A stretch of 64,000 bases of DNA. Source: an uncultured Rikenellaceae bacterium (lineage in GTDB: Bacteria > Bacteroidota > Bacteroidia > Bacteroidales > Rikenellaceae). The DNA is taken from the NCBI GenBank assembly GCA_946486375.1, contig CAMLTW010000005.1, positions 1-64,000 on the forward strand, in the 5' to 3' direction. The notes under the pieces are model-generated. The model ran no database searches. It saw nothing but the letters and a program-made list of their open reading frames with translations, and had not been told where the DNA came from. Below are positions 1 through 9,511 of the stretch, one piece after another (positions within the stretch are counted from its first letter, which is position 1; each line of letters opens with the position of its first letter). The position numbers and the translations under genes are program-made.

Positions 1-20
1 GTGTGTGTGTGTGTGTGTGT
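1..20. repeat. (GT)10 dinucleotide repeat at window edge
   Basis: Ten uninterrupted GT units open the window. The tract may continue beyond the left edge, so its full length is unknown. It lies in an AT-rich non-coding stretch. Long dinucleotide tracts can vary in length by strand slippage, but no gene is visible whose expression it would control. Confidence 0.85.
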
Positions 21-365
21 TAGCAAATTTCTTCGATTTTCCAAATTCCGATCTGAAAAATTGAAGCATTCCCTATTTTTTTTCACGCGCATACGGACTG
101 TCAGTTTGGGTTTTTAACGATTGAGGCCGCCGGCATACCGACGCTCCGCCCAATCATTACATATTTTTATGTATCCGGCAATTATTAATTATTTTTATTA
201 ATTAATATCTGCGTTTTGCTTTCGTTTGTCTTGCAAAGGTTAAAAAAAATCATAGTCTGTCTATGTAATATTTGATTTTACTGCTTTGAATTTTGATCGA
301 AAACACCCGGGCGGCATATATTACAATACCGTTTTTTATGATTTTCCCGATTTTTCGAAGAACCG
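21..365. other. AT-rich intergenic stretch without recognised genes
   Basis: This stretch lies downstream of the leftward antiporter gene and is much richer in A and T than its surroundings, with runs such as TTATTAATTAATAT near 190-210. Short open frames here have no recognisable protein features. I see no tRNA-like or other structured RNA signal. It probably contains the regulatory region of a gene beyond the left edge, but that is inference. Confidence 0.5.
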
Positions 366-397
366 CAAAAAAAGAAACGGGCTGCCATACCCGTTTC
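366..397 (-). terminator. Intrinsic terminator of the K+/H+ antiporter gene
   Basis: GAAACGGG (374-381) pairs with CCCGTTTC (390-397). Read leftward, the stem is followed at once by seven T residues (the A run at 367-373). It lies 26 bases beyond the antiporter stop codon, as expected for a rho-independent terminator. Confidence 0.8.
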
Positions 398-422
398 CGA
401 TTCCGGCATTTCCTGCCTCGTT

Positions 423-1922
423 TCAATTCTTTCGCATGTAATATTCTCCGATTCCCAATTCGGCATAGGTGTGCCGCAGTTCTTCGTCGTTGTCGGAAAT
501 GACCAGCAGTTTGTCGTCGGGAGCCAGGTGGGTTTTACCCGTGGGAACGAAATAACGGCATTTTCTTTTGACCATGACCACGAGCGTATTGTCGGGCAGC
601 GAAAGGTCCATCAGCCGGTCTCCCCGCTCCAGCATCCGGGGAAGCACGGCGATTTCGGACATCGAGGTTTTGATTTCATCGGGAAGCTCCACGCCGAATT
701 CGTCGTTTCTGAGTTCCTTTTCATCGAGCCCCAGTCTCCGGGCCATGAAACTGACTGTGGTTCCCTGAATCAGCAACGAAACGATGGTAATGAAAAATAC
801 CACGTTGAAAATGAAGGAAGCGTTCGGTATCCCCGCGATCAGCGGATAAGTCGCAAAAATGATCGGCACCGCTCCCCGCAATCCCACCCACGAAACATAA
901 ACCTTGGCCTTCCGGGTGATTTTTCGGAACGGCAGCAGACACAGAAAAACCATCAGCGGCCGGGCGGCGATGATCATGAAAACTCCCACGAGCAACCCGA
1001 TTCCAGCCACCGGTATCACATCCTTCGGATTCACCAGAAGTCCCAGCGTTAGGAACATGACGATCTGGAACAGCCACGCGAAACCGCCGAAAAAGGTGGA
1101 AACGCTTTTCTTATGCGTCATCCTGGCGTTCCCCACCACCAGCCCGGCGATGTAAACCGCCAGATACCCGTTCCCCTGAATCAGGTCGGTAAAGGAGAAA
1201 ATGAAGAAGATAAAGGAAAGCAACAGGATGGGGTACAGGGAAGCATTGCTGACGTTGAGCCGGTTCATGATGAACAGTGCCGCCCGCCCCAACAGGTATC
1301 CCAACACGGCTCCCAACGTGATCTGCACCGCGAGAAACAAGAGAGATTCCCACACATCGAAAGCGCTCTGCTGGATCATCTGGATCAACAGGATGGTCAA
1401 CATGTAAGCCATGGGGTCGTTGCTTCCGCTTTCCAGTTCCAGCACGGGACGCAGGTTCTGCTTCAGGCCGTGTCCTTTTCCGCGCAGGATGGAAAATACC
1501 GAAGCGGAATCCGTGGAAGACATCACGGCCGCCAGCAGCATGGATTCCGTCAGCGTCAGGGTAATGAATCCGTCCAGCAGCCCGACGATCCAGTAAATGA
1601 ACAGACCGGTGAAAACGGTCGTCAGGATCACTCCGACCGTGGCCAGAACGATACCCGGCCCGAGAACGGGACGAATTTCGGAAAACTTCGTGTCCATCCC
1701 CCCGGAAAACAGGATGACGCTCAAAGCCATGGCGCCGATGAACTGGGCTGCGTTGGGGTTGTTGAACTGAATGCCCAGCCCATCGCTGCCGAAAAGCATC
1801 CCGACCCCCAGAAACAGGAGCAGGGCGGGCACTCCGAACCGAAACCCCGCTTTCCCCGCAATGATGCTGACAAATAAAAGAATGGAACCGATCAGTAAAA
1901 TATTTCCCGTAGTTAAAACCAT
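423..1922 (-). CDS. cvrA: Potassium/proton antiporter, CPA1 family (CvrA/NhaP2 type)
   Basis: This 499-residue inner-membrane protein should exchange K+ (or Na+) for H+ and so help control cytoplasmic pH, ion content and volume. About 390 N-terminal residues form a dozen or more hydrophobic segments of the Na+/H+ exchanger fold. They include a polar stretch SSTDSASVFSIL around residue 140 and GLRGAVPIIFA near 345, both typical of CPA1 antiporters. The last ~90 residues form a soluble TrkA-C/RCK-C-like domain (MVKRKCRYFVPTGKTHLAPD), which places it with NhaP2/CvrA rather than NhaA. Start is ATG. It is a single-gene unit ending in its own terminator. Transported ion is inferred from family, not visible in the sequence. 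Confidence 0.85.
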   Translation of the reverse strand: MVLTTGNILLIGSILLFVSIIAGKAGFRFGVPALLLFLGVGMLFGSDGLGIQFNNPNAAQFIGAMALSVILFSGGMDTKFSEIRPVLGPGIVLATVGVILTTVFTGLFIYWIVGLLDGFITLTLTESMLLAAVMSSTDSASVFSILRGKGHGLKQNLRPVLELESGSNDPMAYMLTILLIQMIQQSAFDVWESLLFLAVQITLGAVLGYLLGRAALFIMNRLNVSNASLYPILLLSFIFFIFSFTDLIQGNGYLAVYIAGLVVGNARMTHKKSVSTFFGGFAWLFQIVMFLTLGLLVNPKDVIPVAGIGLLVGVFMIIAARPLMVFLCLLPFRKITRKAKVYVSWVGLRGAVPIIFATYPLIAGIPNASFIFNVVFFITIVSLLIQGTTVSFMARRLGLDEKELRNDEFGVELPDEIKTSMSEIAVLPRMLERGDRLMDLSLPDNTLVVMVKRKCRYFVPTGKTHLAPDDKLLVISDNDEELRHTYAELGIGEYYMRKN

Positions 1923-2157
1923 GCTTCGCCGTTTTATCCCCGGGAAGTTCCCGGGGTTGCAATAATAGAACTATTTTCGGATTTCACAACAAACGCATGA
2001 TCCAAATACTGTCGTTTTCCGAAAAACACCTGTCCCGTCCGGGCTTCCCGGTCGCAAAAAATATTCCGTTTTACCCCCACCGGTTTGGCAGGACGATTAC
2101 TCTCCGAACAAGTGCGCATGTCCCCAGTCCATTCCGTCATTCCGGCCGTTCCTCAGC
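1923..2157. other. Intergenic region upstream of the antiporter gene
   Basis: About 235 bases lie between the antiporter start and the terminator of the MFS gene. No gene-like frame is convincing here. The promoter of the antiporter must lie in this stretch, but I could not find a clear leftward TAnnTTTG box. Confidence 0.4.
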
Positions 2158-2186
2158 AAAAATCCCCGGCCTTTCATGCCGGGGAT
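2158..2186 (-). terminator. Intrinsic terminator after the MFS transporter gene
   Basis: ATCCCCGGC (2162-2170) pairs perfectly with GCCGGGGAT (2178-2186) around a 7-base loop. In the leftward direction a run of T (the A run at 2158-2162) follows. It sits about 30 bases past the stop codon. Confidence 0.85.
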
Positions 2187-2216
2187 CGTAAATCGCAAAC
2201 CGTCTTTTCATTGCGG

Positions 2217-3635
2217 TTACCTGTCCTTGACGATATTGGGCAATTCCAGACCATAGCCTTTCTTCCGGTCGTCCCGCTTCAGCAGCAACGCGAAGAAGAT
2301 CGACAGGACGCCGAACCCGGCGAAAATCATCATGGGGTAGGAATAATCGTACGTCGGTGTCACGACGCCGTTTACGAGCATTTCTCCGGTCTTGCAATAC
2401 TTGTCGAGCACCCAGCCGATCAGCAGGGGCACCCCGGAAAGACCGATGTTCTGCACCCAGAAAATCACCGAATAAGCGGTTCCGAGCCGGTTGATGGGAA
2501 TGATCTTCGCCACCGAAGGCCACATGGCCGAAGGCACGAGCGAAAAGGCGATTCCCAGCACCACGATCAGTACCACCGCGATCCAGGTGGAATCGAGCAT
2601 CGGCACGGAAAACAGCACATGCACCATCACCAGCAGGGCGGAACCGATGAGCATGATCGTCGCCCCTCTCCCCTTATGGTCGTACAGGCTGCCGAACAAA
2701 GGGGTCAGAAAGAGGGTTCCCAGCGGCAGCAGGGAAGGAATCTCTCCCGCCCTTTCCAGCGGAATGCCGAACTTCTGAAACATGAAATCGGGGGCATACT
2801 TCAGGAACGGGAAGACCGCCGAGTAGAACAGGATGCACAGGATCGTAATCAGCCAGAAGCCGCTGTTGGTGGCGATGAGCCCGATGTCCCGGAAGCTGAA
2901 CGGCTCTTCGGGCGCCGCTTCGCTGTCGGAAATCTCCCGGTCGAGTTTCCGGTCGAAAACCCCGTAAACGAGGAAAGTCAGCAATCCGATCACCAGCAGC
3001 CCCAGACCGAACAGCACCGGAATGCTGACCGGGTTGAAGCGTTCGGCCAGCGCGGAGGTCTGGAAGTGCACGGCGATCTTGGGGGCGAAGTTCAGGGCCA
3101 GCAGCGTCCCGATCCGGCCCATGGCCGTATTCATCCCGATGGCGAGCGCCAGCTCCTTCCCCGTGAACCATTTGACAACGGCCTTGTTGGCGGTGATTCC
3201 CACCATTTCCACCCCGACCCCGAAAATGGCGAATCCCAGCGCGGCGAAAAGCACCTGCTTTTTCATGACCAGCCCCAGCGGAAGGGAGATCATCGGATCG
3301 GCGAAAGTGGTCGAAATCGCCCAGAACTTGATGGCCGTTCCGGCGATCATCACCAGGATGGAAGTCGTCCCCGTGAAACGGATGCCCATGCGGTCGAGGA
3401 TAATTCCTCCGAAAATCAGCATCAGCAGGAACACGTTCAACCATCCGTATCCGCTGGTGAACACCCCGTAATCGTAGCTGTCCCAGGAAAGGGGCGGCTG
3501 TTCCAGCATGGTTTTCAGCGGAGCCACCACATCCGTAATGATGTAACCGCACATCATCGAAATCGAAATGAGGGCCAGCATGCTCCAGCGCAGCGTCCCG
3601 GAGTCCCTCAGTTTTCGCACTAAAGTTTCTGTCAT
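2217..3635 (-). CDS. Major facilitator superfamily transporter
   Basis: The 472-residue product has about twelve hydrophobic segments in two halves separated by a charged cytoplasmic loop around residues 225-245, the usual MFS layout. GIILDRMGIRFTG after the second segment is the MFS motif A (GxLaDRxGxR), and YDHKGRGATI in the second half is its repeat. The stretch WFTGKELALAIGMN resembles the MFSD1-like branch of the superfamily, but the substrate cannot be read from the sequence. It starts with ATG 18 bases after the stop of the TPR gene, so both are probably on one transcript, and a strong terminator follows. Confidence 0.8.
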   Translation of the reverse strand: MTETLVRKLRDSGTLRWSMLALISISMMCGYIITDVVAPLKTMLEQPPLSWDSYDYGVFTSGYGWLNVFLLMLIFGGIILDRMGIRFTGTTSILVMIAGTAIKFWAISTTFADPMISLPLGLVMKKQVLFAALGFAIFGVGVEMVGITANKAVVKWFTGKELALAIGMNTAMGRIGTLLALNFAPKIAVHFQTSALAERFNPVSIPVLFGLGLLVIGLLTFLVYGVFDRKLDREISDSEAAPEEPFSFRDIGLIATNSGFWLITILCILFYSAVFPFLKYAPDFMFQKFGIPLERAGEIPSLLPLGTLFLTPLFGSLYDHKGRGATIMLIGSALLVMVHVLFSVPMLDSTWIAVVLIVVLGIAFSLVPSAMWPSVAKIIPINRLGTAYSVIFWVQNIGLSGVPLLIGWVLDKYCKTGEMLVNGVVTPTYDYSYPMMIFAGFGVLSIFFALLLKRDDRKKGYGLELPNIVKDR

Positions 3636-3653
3636 TCGTTTGGATATTTGGTA

Positions 3654-5657
3654 TTATTTGAGATTGCTTCCGTAACGTTTGAGGACGTCGTAAGCCTCCG
3701 TGATTCCCAGTTCCCCGGCCTTGCTGATGTCCAAACACCCCTTTCGGGTATCTTTCAGGTAAATCTGCACCAGCCCCCGGTTATAATAGGCCTCCGCGAA
3801 ATAAGGGTAAAGCTCGATGGCCCGCGTATAGTCTTCGAGCGCCCTGGGCATGTCCCCCGAAAGGCAGTACAGGTTGGCCCGGTTGTAGTAAATGTGGGCG
3901 AAATCCGGGAAAAGCTTGGCTGCCTTGTTCAGATCGAAAATCGCCTCGTCGTAGTTATAGGTGCGCGTCCCGGTGTTCTTCAGGCGGTTCACCGGATCGC
4001 TGTCGATGGTGATCTTGTGGTAGCTGTTGTCGATGGAGGAAATGAAATCGGTCATTTCGCTCTGCGTGGTGCTCCGGTTGATGTAAAGGAAAGGGTTGGA
4101 CGGATCTTCCCCGATGGCGTTCGTGTAATAACCGATGGCGCTCGTATACTGCCGGATGAGGGATTGGGTGACGCCCCGTGCGAAATGGGCGTTCCACGAC
4201 CGGGGATTTTCCTCCGTCAGCAGGGCCGCCCGCTTATCCATCACGAACAGGGAATCGTTGGGCAGATCGCAGGGCCGGTTGGTCAGACGCAGGTTCGCCA
4301 TGCCCGTGCTCCGGATGAATTCGTCCACCTGCGTATTGAAATACCGGTAAGGATCGGTGGAAGGAACCGAATCGGGTTCCATGACCATGAACCGGAAAAG
4401 GGGCAACAGCGTAATGTCCGTCTGCTGGGTACCGCTGACGCCCTCGAACTCCCGGTTGCCGAAGTCCGGATCGAAGGAAAGCAGCCGGTTGAACTGGCGG
4501 CTCGTATCGGCATAGATCGAGAATGTGCTGTCCGTCAGTTTGGAACGGTATTCGGCGATCTTCTGATCGGCGATCCGTTTATCCTCCTGCGCCCCGTCGA
4601 TGTCCCGTTTCATGTAGCGCAGCGCCGAACGGCTCAGGTAAGCGTTCGCGAAATCGGGATAAAGGTCGATCGCCTCCGAATAGTCCCGGATGGCGGCATC
4701 GTAGAATCCCAACTGAGCGTTCAGATTGGCCCGGTTGTAGTAGACCAGCACGTTGTTCGGATTGAGCTCGGCTACCCGGTCGTAATCCCGGAGCGCCGTA
4801 TTGTAGTCTCCGATCTGCGACCGCAGGATAGCCCGGTTGAAATAAGCGATCGAAAGGGTCGAATCGAGCCCGATCACTTTCGAAAAATCCTCGATGGCCC
4901 GAACCGGCTGATGGGTGTTTGCATAAACGATGGCCCGGTTGAAGTAAGAAAGTACATGCGTGGTGTCGCATTCGATGGCCCGGTTGAAGTCGGCCAGTGC
5001 GGAATCGTACTCCTCCCGGCTCAGGTAAAGTCCTCCCCGCCGGTTGTATCCTTCGGGGCCGAGCCGATTGGTGCGGATCGCCTGCTCGTAACACTCGAAC
5101 GCTTTGACCGTATCCTTCAAGAACAGGTAGGACGTCCCTTTGTTGATGTAGGCATCGGCCACTTTCGGTTCGAACTTGATGAACTCGTCGAAATCGGCGA
5201 TGGCCTTGTCGAACTGCTGACTGAGCAGGTAAGTGACTCCCCGGCTGTAATAAGGCCCCGGCAGGTCGGGACGCAGGTCGATCGCCTCCCGGAAATCGTT
5301 CAGCGCGTCGTCGTAGTTCCCCAGCCTCGACCGGGTGATGGCGCGGTAATGATAGGCCAGCGTATAGACGGGATTCTTGCGGATGGCAGTGGAAAAATCC
5401 TGTTCCGCGCCCAGCAGGTCGTCCAGGTTGTATTTGGCCACTCCCCGCAGGAAGTAACCTTCGTGCGCATTGGAATCGGCTTTCAGCAGGATGTTGAGCG
5501 TTTCGATGGCATCCCGGTACTTACTGTCGATCAAAAAATTACGGCCGACATAGAAAAAATAATCCTTGTTGAGCTGTCCCCTGACCTGTCCCGTCCAGAG
5601 GGCCGCCAGGAACACCGCCGTCGCCAGCAACGTTTTTCCGATTCGCCGCAAATTCAT
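3654..5657 (-). CDS. Secreted tetratricopeptide repeat protein
   Basis: The 667-residue protein is almost entirely TPR repeats of about 34 residues, with repeated cores such as AYYNRGLVQ, VYYNRANLNAQLG and SYFNRAIVYANTH. The repeats fall in two blocks, roughly residues 30-370 and 480-660, separated by a non-repeat linker. TPR arrays bind other proteins; the partner here is unknown. I chose the ATG at 5657 because it gives a clean signal peptide (MNLRRIGKTLLATAVFLAAL) cleaved near GQVRGQ, so the protein is likely periplasmic. The longer frame begins at TTG. It is upstream of the MFS transporter in a probable two-gene operon. Confidence 0.75.
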   Translation of the reverse strand: MNLRRIGKTLLATAVFLAALWTGQVRGQLNKDYFFYVGRNFLIDSKYRDAIETLNILLKADSNAHEGYFLRGVAKYNLDDLLGAEQDFSTAIRKNPVYTLAYHYRAITRSRLGNYDDALNDFREAIDLRPDLPGPYYSRGVTYLLSQQFDKAIADFDEFIKFEPKVADAYINKGTSYLFLKDTVKAFECYEQAIRTNRLGPEGYNRRGGLYLSREEYDSALADFNRAIECDTTHVLSYFNRAIVYANTHQPVRAIEDFSKVIGLDSTLSIAYFNRAILRSQIGDYNTALRDYDRVAELNPNNVLVYYNRANLNAQLGFYDAAIRDYSEAIDLYPDFANAYLSRSALRYMKRDIDGAQEDKRIADQKIAEYRSKLTDSTFSIYADTSRQFNRLLSFDPDFGNREFEGVSGTQQTDITLLPLFRFMVMEPDSVPSTDPYRYFNTQVDEFIRSTGMANLRLTNRPCDLPNDSLFVMDKRAALLTEENPRSWNAHFARGVTQSLIRQYTSAIGYYTNAIGEDPSNPFLYINRSTTQSEMTDFISSIDNSYHKITIDSDPVNRLKNTGTRTYNYDEAIFDLNKAAKLFPDFAHIYYNRANLYCLSGDMPRALEDYTRAIELYPYFAEAYYNRGLVQIYLKDTRKGCLDISKAGELGITEAYDVLKRYGSNLK

Positions 5658-5890
5658 TTCGCGAAGATAATAATTTAAACCCAATGCATACCCCTCCGCG
5701 TTTTTTAACGGAAAAAATATCCCGGTAGTATGTACGCGCGGGTTGGATAAACGCCCCTCGGAACCTCCGAAGACCCGGAGAATCCCGGTGCAAAAAACCG
5801 AATTTGTTCCGCAGGAAGAAGGAAGATTGCAATATTATGCGTATCTTAGTGCGGTTTTTGAAAATTCTAACTCAATCCGATACGCGAATA

Positions 5891-7150
5891 ATGAAAGCAG
5901 ATGTCATTCTGGGACTTCAATGGGGAGACGAAGGCAAAGGCAAGGTAGTGGACGTGCTCACGCCCGGCTACGACGTGGTAGCCCGGTTCCAGGGAGGGCC
6001 CAATGCAGGCCATACCCTGGAGTTCAACGGCGAAAAATACATTTTGCGCTCCATCCCTTCGGGTATATTTCAGGGAGGTAAGATCAACATCATCGGCAAC
6101 GGGGTGGTGTTCGATCCGCTGCTGTTCCGTCAGGAAGCGGAAGCCCTGGCGGCCAGCGGACACGACCTGACCCGGCAGCTGTACATTTCCAAGAAAGCGC
6201 ACCTGATCCTCCCGACCCACCGGGTGCTCGACGCAGCCTACGAAGCGGCCAAGGGAGATGCCAAAATCGGCACAACCGGCAAGGGAATCGGCCCCGCCTA
6301 TACGGACAAAGTGAGTCGGAACGGTCTGCGGATAGGCGATACGCTGACAAACTTCCCGGAGAAATATGCCGCAGCCAAAGCGAAACACGAAGCGATTCTC
6401 AAGAGTCTGAATTACGAATACGACATCGCGCAACTCGAAAAAGACTGGTTCGATGCCGTGGAATACCTCAAGCGGTTCACGCTGATCGACAGCGAACACG
6501 TTATCAACCGTTACCTTCGGGAAGGAAAATCCGTGCTGGCGGAAGGGGCGCAGGGCACGATGCTGGACATCGACTTCGGTTCCTATCCGTTCGTCACCTC
6601 CTCCAATACCGTTTGCGCGGGCGCATGCACGGGGCTGGGAATCGCCCCCAACCGCATCGGCGAGGTATACGGCATTTTCAAGGCTTACTGCACCCGGGTG
6701 GGAAGCGGCCCCTTCCCGACCGAATTGTTCGACCGGACGGGGGATGCATTGTGCGAGCTGGGGCATGAATTCGGTTCGGTGACGGGACGCAAACGGCGAT
6801 GCGGCTGGCTCGATCTGGTAGCATTGAAATATTCGGTGATGGTCAACGGAGTCACGTCGCTCATCATGATGAAGGCCGACGTGATGAACCGCTTCGAGAC
6901 GATCAAAGTGGCGGTGGCTTATCGGATTGGCAATGAAATTGTATCGGAATTCCCCTATGAAATCAATGACGATATTGTTCCCGTCTACAAGGAATTCAAA
7001 GGCTGGCGAACGGACATCGACCGCATCCGCCGTTACGAGGATTTTCCGGCCGAACTGAAAGCCTACGTGGAGTTTATCGAAACCGAAACCGGAGTGCCGG
7101 TCAAAATCATTTCGGTAGGCCCCGACAGGGAGGAAACGATAATCAGATAA
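5891..7150 (+). CDS. purA: Adenylosuccinate synthetase
   Basis: PurA makes adenylosuccinate from IMP, aspartate and GTP, the first step from IMP to AMP in the cytoplasm. The 419-residue product has the family's N-terminal signature GLQWGDEGKGKVVDVL, the GPNAGHT stretch that binds IMP and GTP, and GTTGKGIGPAYTDK. The ATG at 5891 is chosen because homologues begin right before the GDEGKGK motif; an upstream in-frame extension to 5804 shows no conserved sequence. The OmpA-like lipoprotein gene begins 18 bases downstream and may be cotranscribed. Length is normal for the family (about 420-430). Confidence 0.95.
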   Translation: MKADVILGLQWGDEGKGKVVDVLTPGYDVVARFQGGPNAGHTLEFNGEKYILRSIPSGIFQGGKINIIGNGVVFDPLLFRQEAEALAASGHDLTRQLYISKKAHLILPTHRVLDAAYEAAKGDAKIGTTGKGIGPAYTDKVSRNGLRIGDTLTNFPEKYAAAKAKHEAILKSLNYEYDIAQLEKDWFDAVEYLKRFTLIDSEHVINRYLREGKSVLAEGAQGTMLDIDFGSYPFVTSSNTVCAGACTGLGIAPNRIGEVYGIFKAYCTRVGSGPFPTELFDRTGDALCELGHEFGSVTGRKRRCGWLDLVALKYSVMVNGVTSLIMMKADVMNRFETIKVAVAYRIGNEIVSEFPYEINDDIVPVYKEFKGWRTDIDRIRRYEDFPAELKAYVEFIETETGVPVKIISVGPDREETIIR

Positions 7151-7168
7151 TTGAAAAAATTACGGATT

Positions 7169-7870
7169 ATGAAAAGACATGTGAAGTTACTGACCGCTTG
7201 CGGAATGAGTGCGATGGTGCTCCTTTCGGGATGCGCCACCATGAGCAAAACGGGCAAGGGAGCCCTGTACGGAGGCGGAGGCGGCGCGGCGCTGGGAGCC
7301 GGAATCGGAGCGCTTGCCGGAGGCGGCAAAGGTGCGGCCATCGGCGCAGCCATCGGAACGGCGGTGGGAGCCGGGACGGGCGCCCTGATCGGGCGCCGGA
7401 TGGACAAGCAGCAGGCCGAACTGGAACAGCAGCTGCAGCAGGAAGCCACCGTGGAAACCGTAACGGACAAGAACAACCTGCAGGCCATCAAGGTGACTTT
7501 CGACAACGGCATCCTGTTCCCGACGGGGAAGAGCCAGCTTTCCTCCGCTTCGATGGTTTCGCTGACCAAATTCGCGGAATCGCTCAAATCCAACCCGGAA
7601 ACCGACATCACCATCTACGGGCACACGGACAACACGGGAAGCCGGGCCGTCAACGAACGCCTGTCGAAGGAACGGGCTATGGCCGTGGCCAACTTTCTGG
7701 TAGGTCAGGGCATTTCCCGCAACCGGATGACGACCGAAGGGCTGGCTTACGATTCTCCGGTAGCGGACAATTCCACGGCGGAAGGACGCGCCAAGAACCG
7801 GCGGGTGGAAATCTACATCACGGCCAACCAGAACATGATTCAGCAGGCGCAACAAGGCACCCTGCAATAA
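7169..7870 (+). CDS. OmpA-family lipoprotein with glycine zipper
   Basis: The 233-residue product starts with a lipoprotein signal peptide ending in LLSGC, so the mature protein should be lipid-anchored, probably in the outer membrane. Next comes a glycine-zipper segment of about 45 residues (GAALGAGIGALAGGGKGAAI), a short coiled stretch rich in Q and E, and a C-terminal OmpA domain. That domain has the peptidoglycan-binding pattern TIYGHTDNTGSRAVNERLSK and ends in AKNRRVEIYI. The layout matches YiaD-type proteins that tie the outer membrane to the cell wall. The ATG at 7169 gives the compact signal peptide; a TTG at 7151 would add six residues. Hairpin terminator follows at once. Confidence 0.88.
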   Translation: MKRHVKLLTACGMSAMVLLSGCATMSKTGKGALYGGGGGAALGAGIGALAGGGKGAAIGAAIGTAVGAGTGALIGRRMDKQQAELEQQLQQEATVETVTDKNNLQAIKVTFDNGILFPTGKSQLSSASMVSLTKFAESLKSNPETDITIYGHTDNTGSRAVNERLSKERAMAVANFLVGQGISRNRMTTEGLAYDSPVADNSTAEGRAKNRRVEIYITANQNMIQQAQQGTLQ

Positions 7871-7894
7871 CGGAGAAGGCCGGCACGGACTATA

Positions 7895-7928
7895 AAAACC
7901 TTCCACCTCCCGTGGAAGTTTTTTTTTC
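7895..7928 (+). terminator. Intrinsic terminator after purA-ompA-like unit
   Basis: CTTCCAC (7900-7906) pairs with GTGGAAG (7912-7918) around a 5-base loop, followed by nine T residues. The A run before the stem makes it partly bidirectional. It is about 30 bases past the OmpA-like stop codon. Confidence 0.85.
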
Positions 7929-8095
7929 TTGGATACGGGGTGCCGAAGGATTCTTTTTCTTCTTTCCCGGAAACGGGGATATGGCGCGGATTTTGCCCTC
8001 TTTCCTTTACCGTATCATCGGATAAACTTCATCCGCAGTCCGGAGCGCTCTCCCTGCATAGCTTCACGGCGGAGCCGCTTCGGACTGTTTTTCAC
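7929..8095 (+). other. Intergenic stretch ending in a second, long terminator-like hairpin
   Basis: No protein gene is convincing between the terminator at 7928 and obgE. CAGTCCGGAGCG (8036-8047) can pair with CGCTTCGGACTG (8076-8087) as 12 base pairs with one G-U, with a possible inner CUCC/GGAG stem, followed by TTTTTC. Because a terminator already ends the upstream unit, this hairpin could end a small transcript of its own. I could not find a clear promoter for it, so it may simply be a second terminator or an attenuator before obgE. Confidence 0.35.
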
Positions 8096-8214
8096 TCAGC
8101 GGGAACCGGTCCGGAAACGGAAAGACAACGGCACAAAATGATAAAACGCCCGGTCGCGGGATATGCCCTGACGGTTTCGGCCGAAAACCCGGAAAAATAA
8201 ACCATAATATTCCT

Positions 8215-8222
8215 TATCTTTG
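8215..8222 (+). promoter_or_regulatory. Promoter -7 box of obgE
   Basis: TATCTTTG matches the Bacteroidota -7 consensus TAnnTTTG and lies 16 bases before the ATG of obgE, implying a very short leader. No clear TTTG was found at the -33 position. Confidence 0.6.
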
Positions 8223-8238
8223 CGATAAAATAGTGGAT

Positions 8239-9297
8239 ATGGCTTCGTCGAACTTCGTGGATTACGTCAAAATATTCTGCCGCTCCGGAAACGGAGGCCC
8301 CGGTTCCTGCCACTTCCGCAGGGAAAAATTCGTGGAATTCGGAGGCCCGGACGGAGGCGACGGAGGGCACGGCGGAAGCATCATCCTGCGGGGCAACGCC
8401 CAATACTGGACGCTCATCCACCTCAAATACAAACGACATATCTTCGCTGAAAACGGGGAAAACGGCCACGGAGGCAGGTGCAGCGGCAAGGACGGCGAAA
8501 ACGTCTACATCGAAGTCCCCCTCGGCACCGTGGCAAGGGATGCGGAAACAGGCGTGATCGTGGGAGAAGTGACGGAAGACGGACAGGAGGCGGTCATTCT
8601 GGAAGGGGGCCGGGGCGGTCTGGGAAACTGGCATTTCCGGACAGCGACCAACCAAGCCCCACGATACGCGCAACCGGGAATCAAGGGGCATGAAGGATGG
8701 TTTATCCTGGAGCTGAAGGTGCTGGCGGACGTCGGACTGGTCGGTTTCCCGAATGCGGGAAAATCCACCCTCCTCTCGGTCGTTTCGGCGGCCAAGCCCA
8801 AAATCGCCAATTACGCCTTTACGACGCTGGAACCCAATCTGGGCATCGTCTCCTACCGGGACGGGAAATCCTTCGTCATGGCCGACATTCCGGGCATCAT
8901 CGAAGGCGCACACGAAGGGCGGGGCCTCGGCACCCGCTTTCTGCGGCACATCGAACGGAATTCCATCCTGCTGTTCATGATTCCAGCCGATGCGGACGAC
9001 ATTTGCGAACAGTACGCCATCCTGCTCAACGAACTGGAACAGTACAATCCGGAACTGCTGGACAAGAGGAGGCTGCTGGCCCTGACCAAATCCGACCTGC
9101 TGGACGAAGAACTGATGCAGGCCATAGCGGACGGCCCGTTGCCCGATCTTCCGCACGTTTTCATTTCTGCCGTGACGGGCCTGAACATCGACCGGCTGAA
9201 AGACATGCTTTGGGAAGCATTGCAGGACAGCAATGCACAGGAAGCACCCAAACCGGCCGTCGAAGCGGAAACATCGGGCATGGGAATGGAAGAATAA
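8239..9297 (+). CDS. obgE: GTPase Obg/CgtA (ribosome assembly)
   Basis: Obg is an essential GTPase that helps mature the large ribosomal subunit and links growth to stress signals. The 352-residue product has the glycine-rich Obg fold over about residues 1-155 ([31 protein letters not shown]). The GTPase domain follows, with G1 [11 protein letters not shown]2/G3 [11 protein letters not shown] and [16 protein letters not shown], and G4-like TKSDLLDE. It ends after the G domain and lacks the optional OCT domain of Gram-positive Obg, as is usual here. Start may be the ATG at 8239 or the GTG two codons earlier at 8233; both fit homologues. Confidence 0.93.
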   Translation: MASSNFVDYVKIFCRSGNGGPGSCHFRREKFVEFGGPDGGDGGHGGSIILRGNAQYWTLIHLKYKRHIFAENGENGHGGRCSGKDGENVYIEVPLGTVARDAETGVIVGEVTEDGQEAVILEGGRGGLGNWHFRTATNQAPRYAQPGIKGHEGWFILELKVLADVGLVGFPNAGKSTLLSVVSAAKPKIANYAFTTLEPNLGIVSYRDGKSFVMADIPGIIEGAHEGRGLGTRFLRHIERNSILLFMIPADADDICEQYAILLNELEQYNPELLDKRRLLALTKSDLLDEELMQAIADGPLPDLPHVFISAVTGLNIDRLKDMLWEALQDSNAQEAPKPAVEAETSGMGMEE

Positions 9298-9511
9298 TTC
9301 TATAGCAGCAGTTTCCTGATATTCAACACTACTGCCATAACGGAGAAACGATTTTATTCCGAAAACATATTTTTGTCAGCTTTCTCTGGCAAACCGGCGA
9401 CCGGAAAAATCCGGTAACCGCAAAATAATCCGGCTCTCCCTGTCGTTAATCGTTAGGGATGAAGTTTCCGGAATCGGAAAATTTATCCGACCGATAATCG
9501 AAGAAGGCGCT
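9298..9511. other. Intergenic region upstream of the AraC-type regulator
   Basis: About 210 bases without a gene. A possible rightward -7 box TATTTTTG lies at 9368-9375 but no -33 partner is visible, so it is only a weak promoter candidate. I see no clear terminator for obgE. Confidence 0.35.

Noticed and set aside
3648..5678. A 676-codon plus-strand frame opposite the TPR protein
   Set aside because: It mirrors the TPR gene almost end to end; its apparent repeats come from the TPR repeats on the other strand. The TPR frame has a signal peptide and canonical repeats.
8020..8030. GGATAAACTTC near 8020 as a fourth copy of the leader element
   Set aside because: It shares the GGATAAACTTC stretch with copy C but has no TATnTTTGCA box 13 bases upstream and no second GGATA at the right distance.
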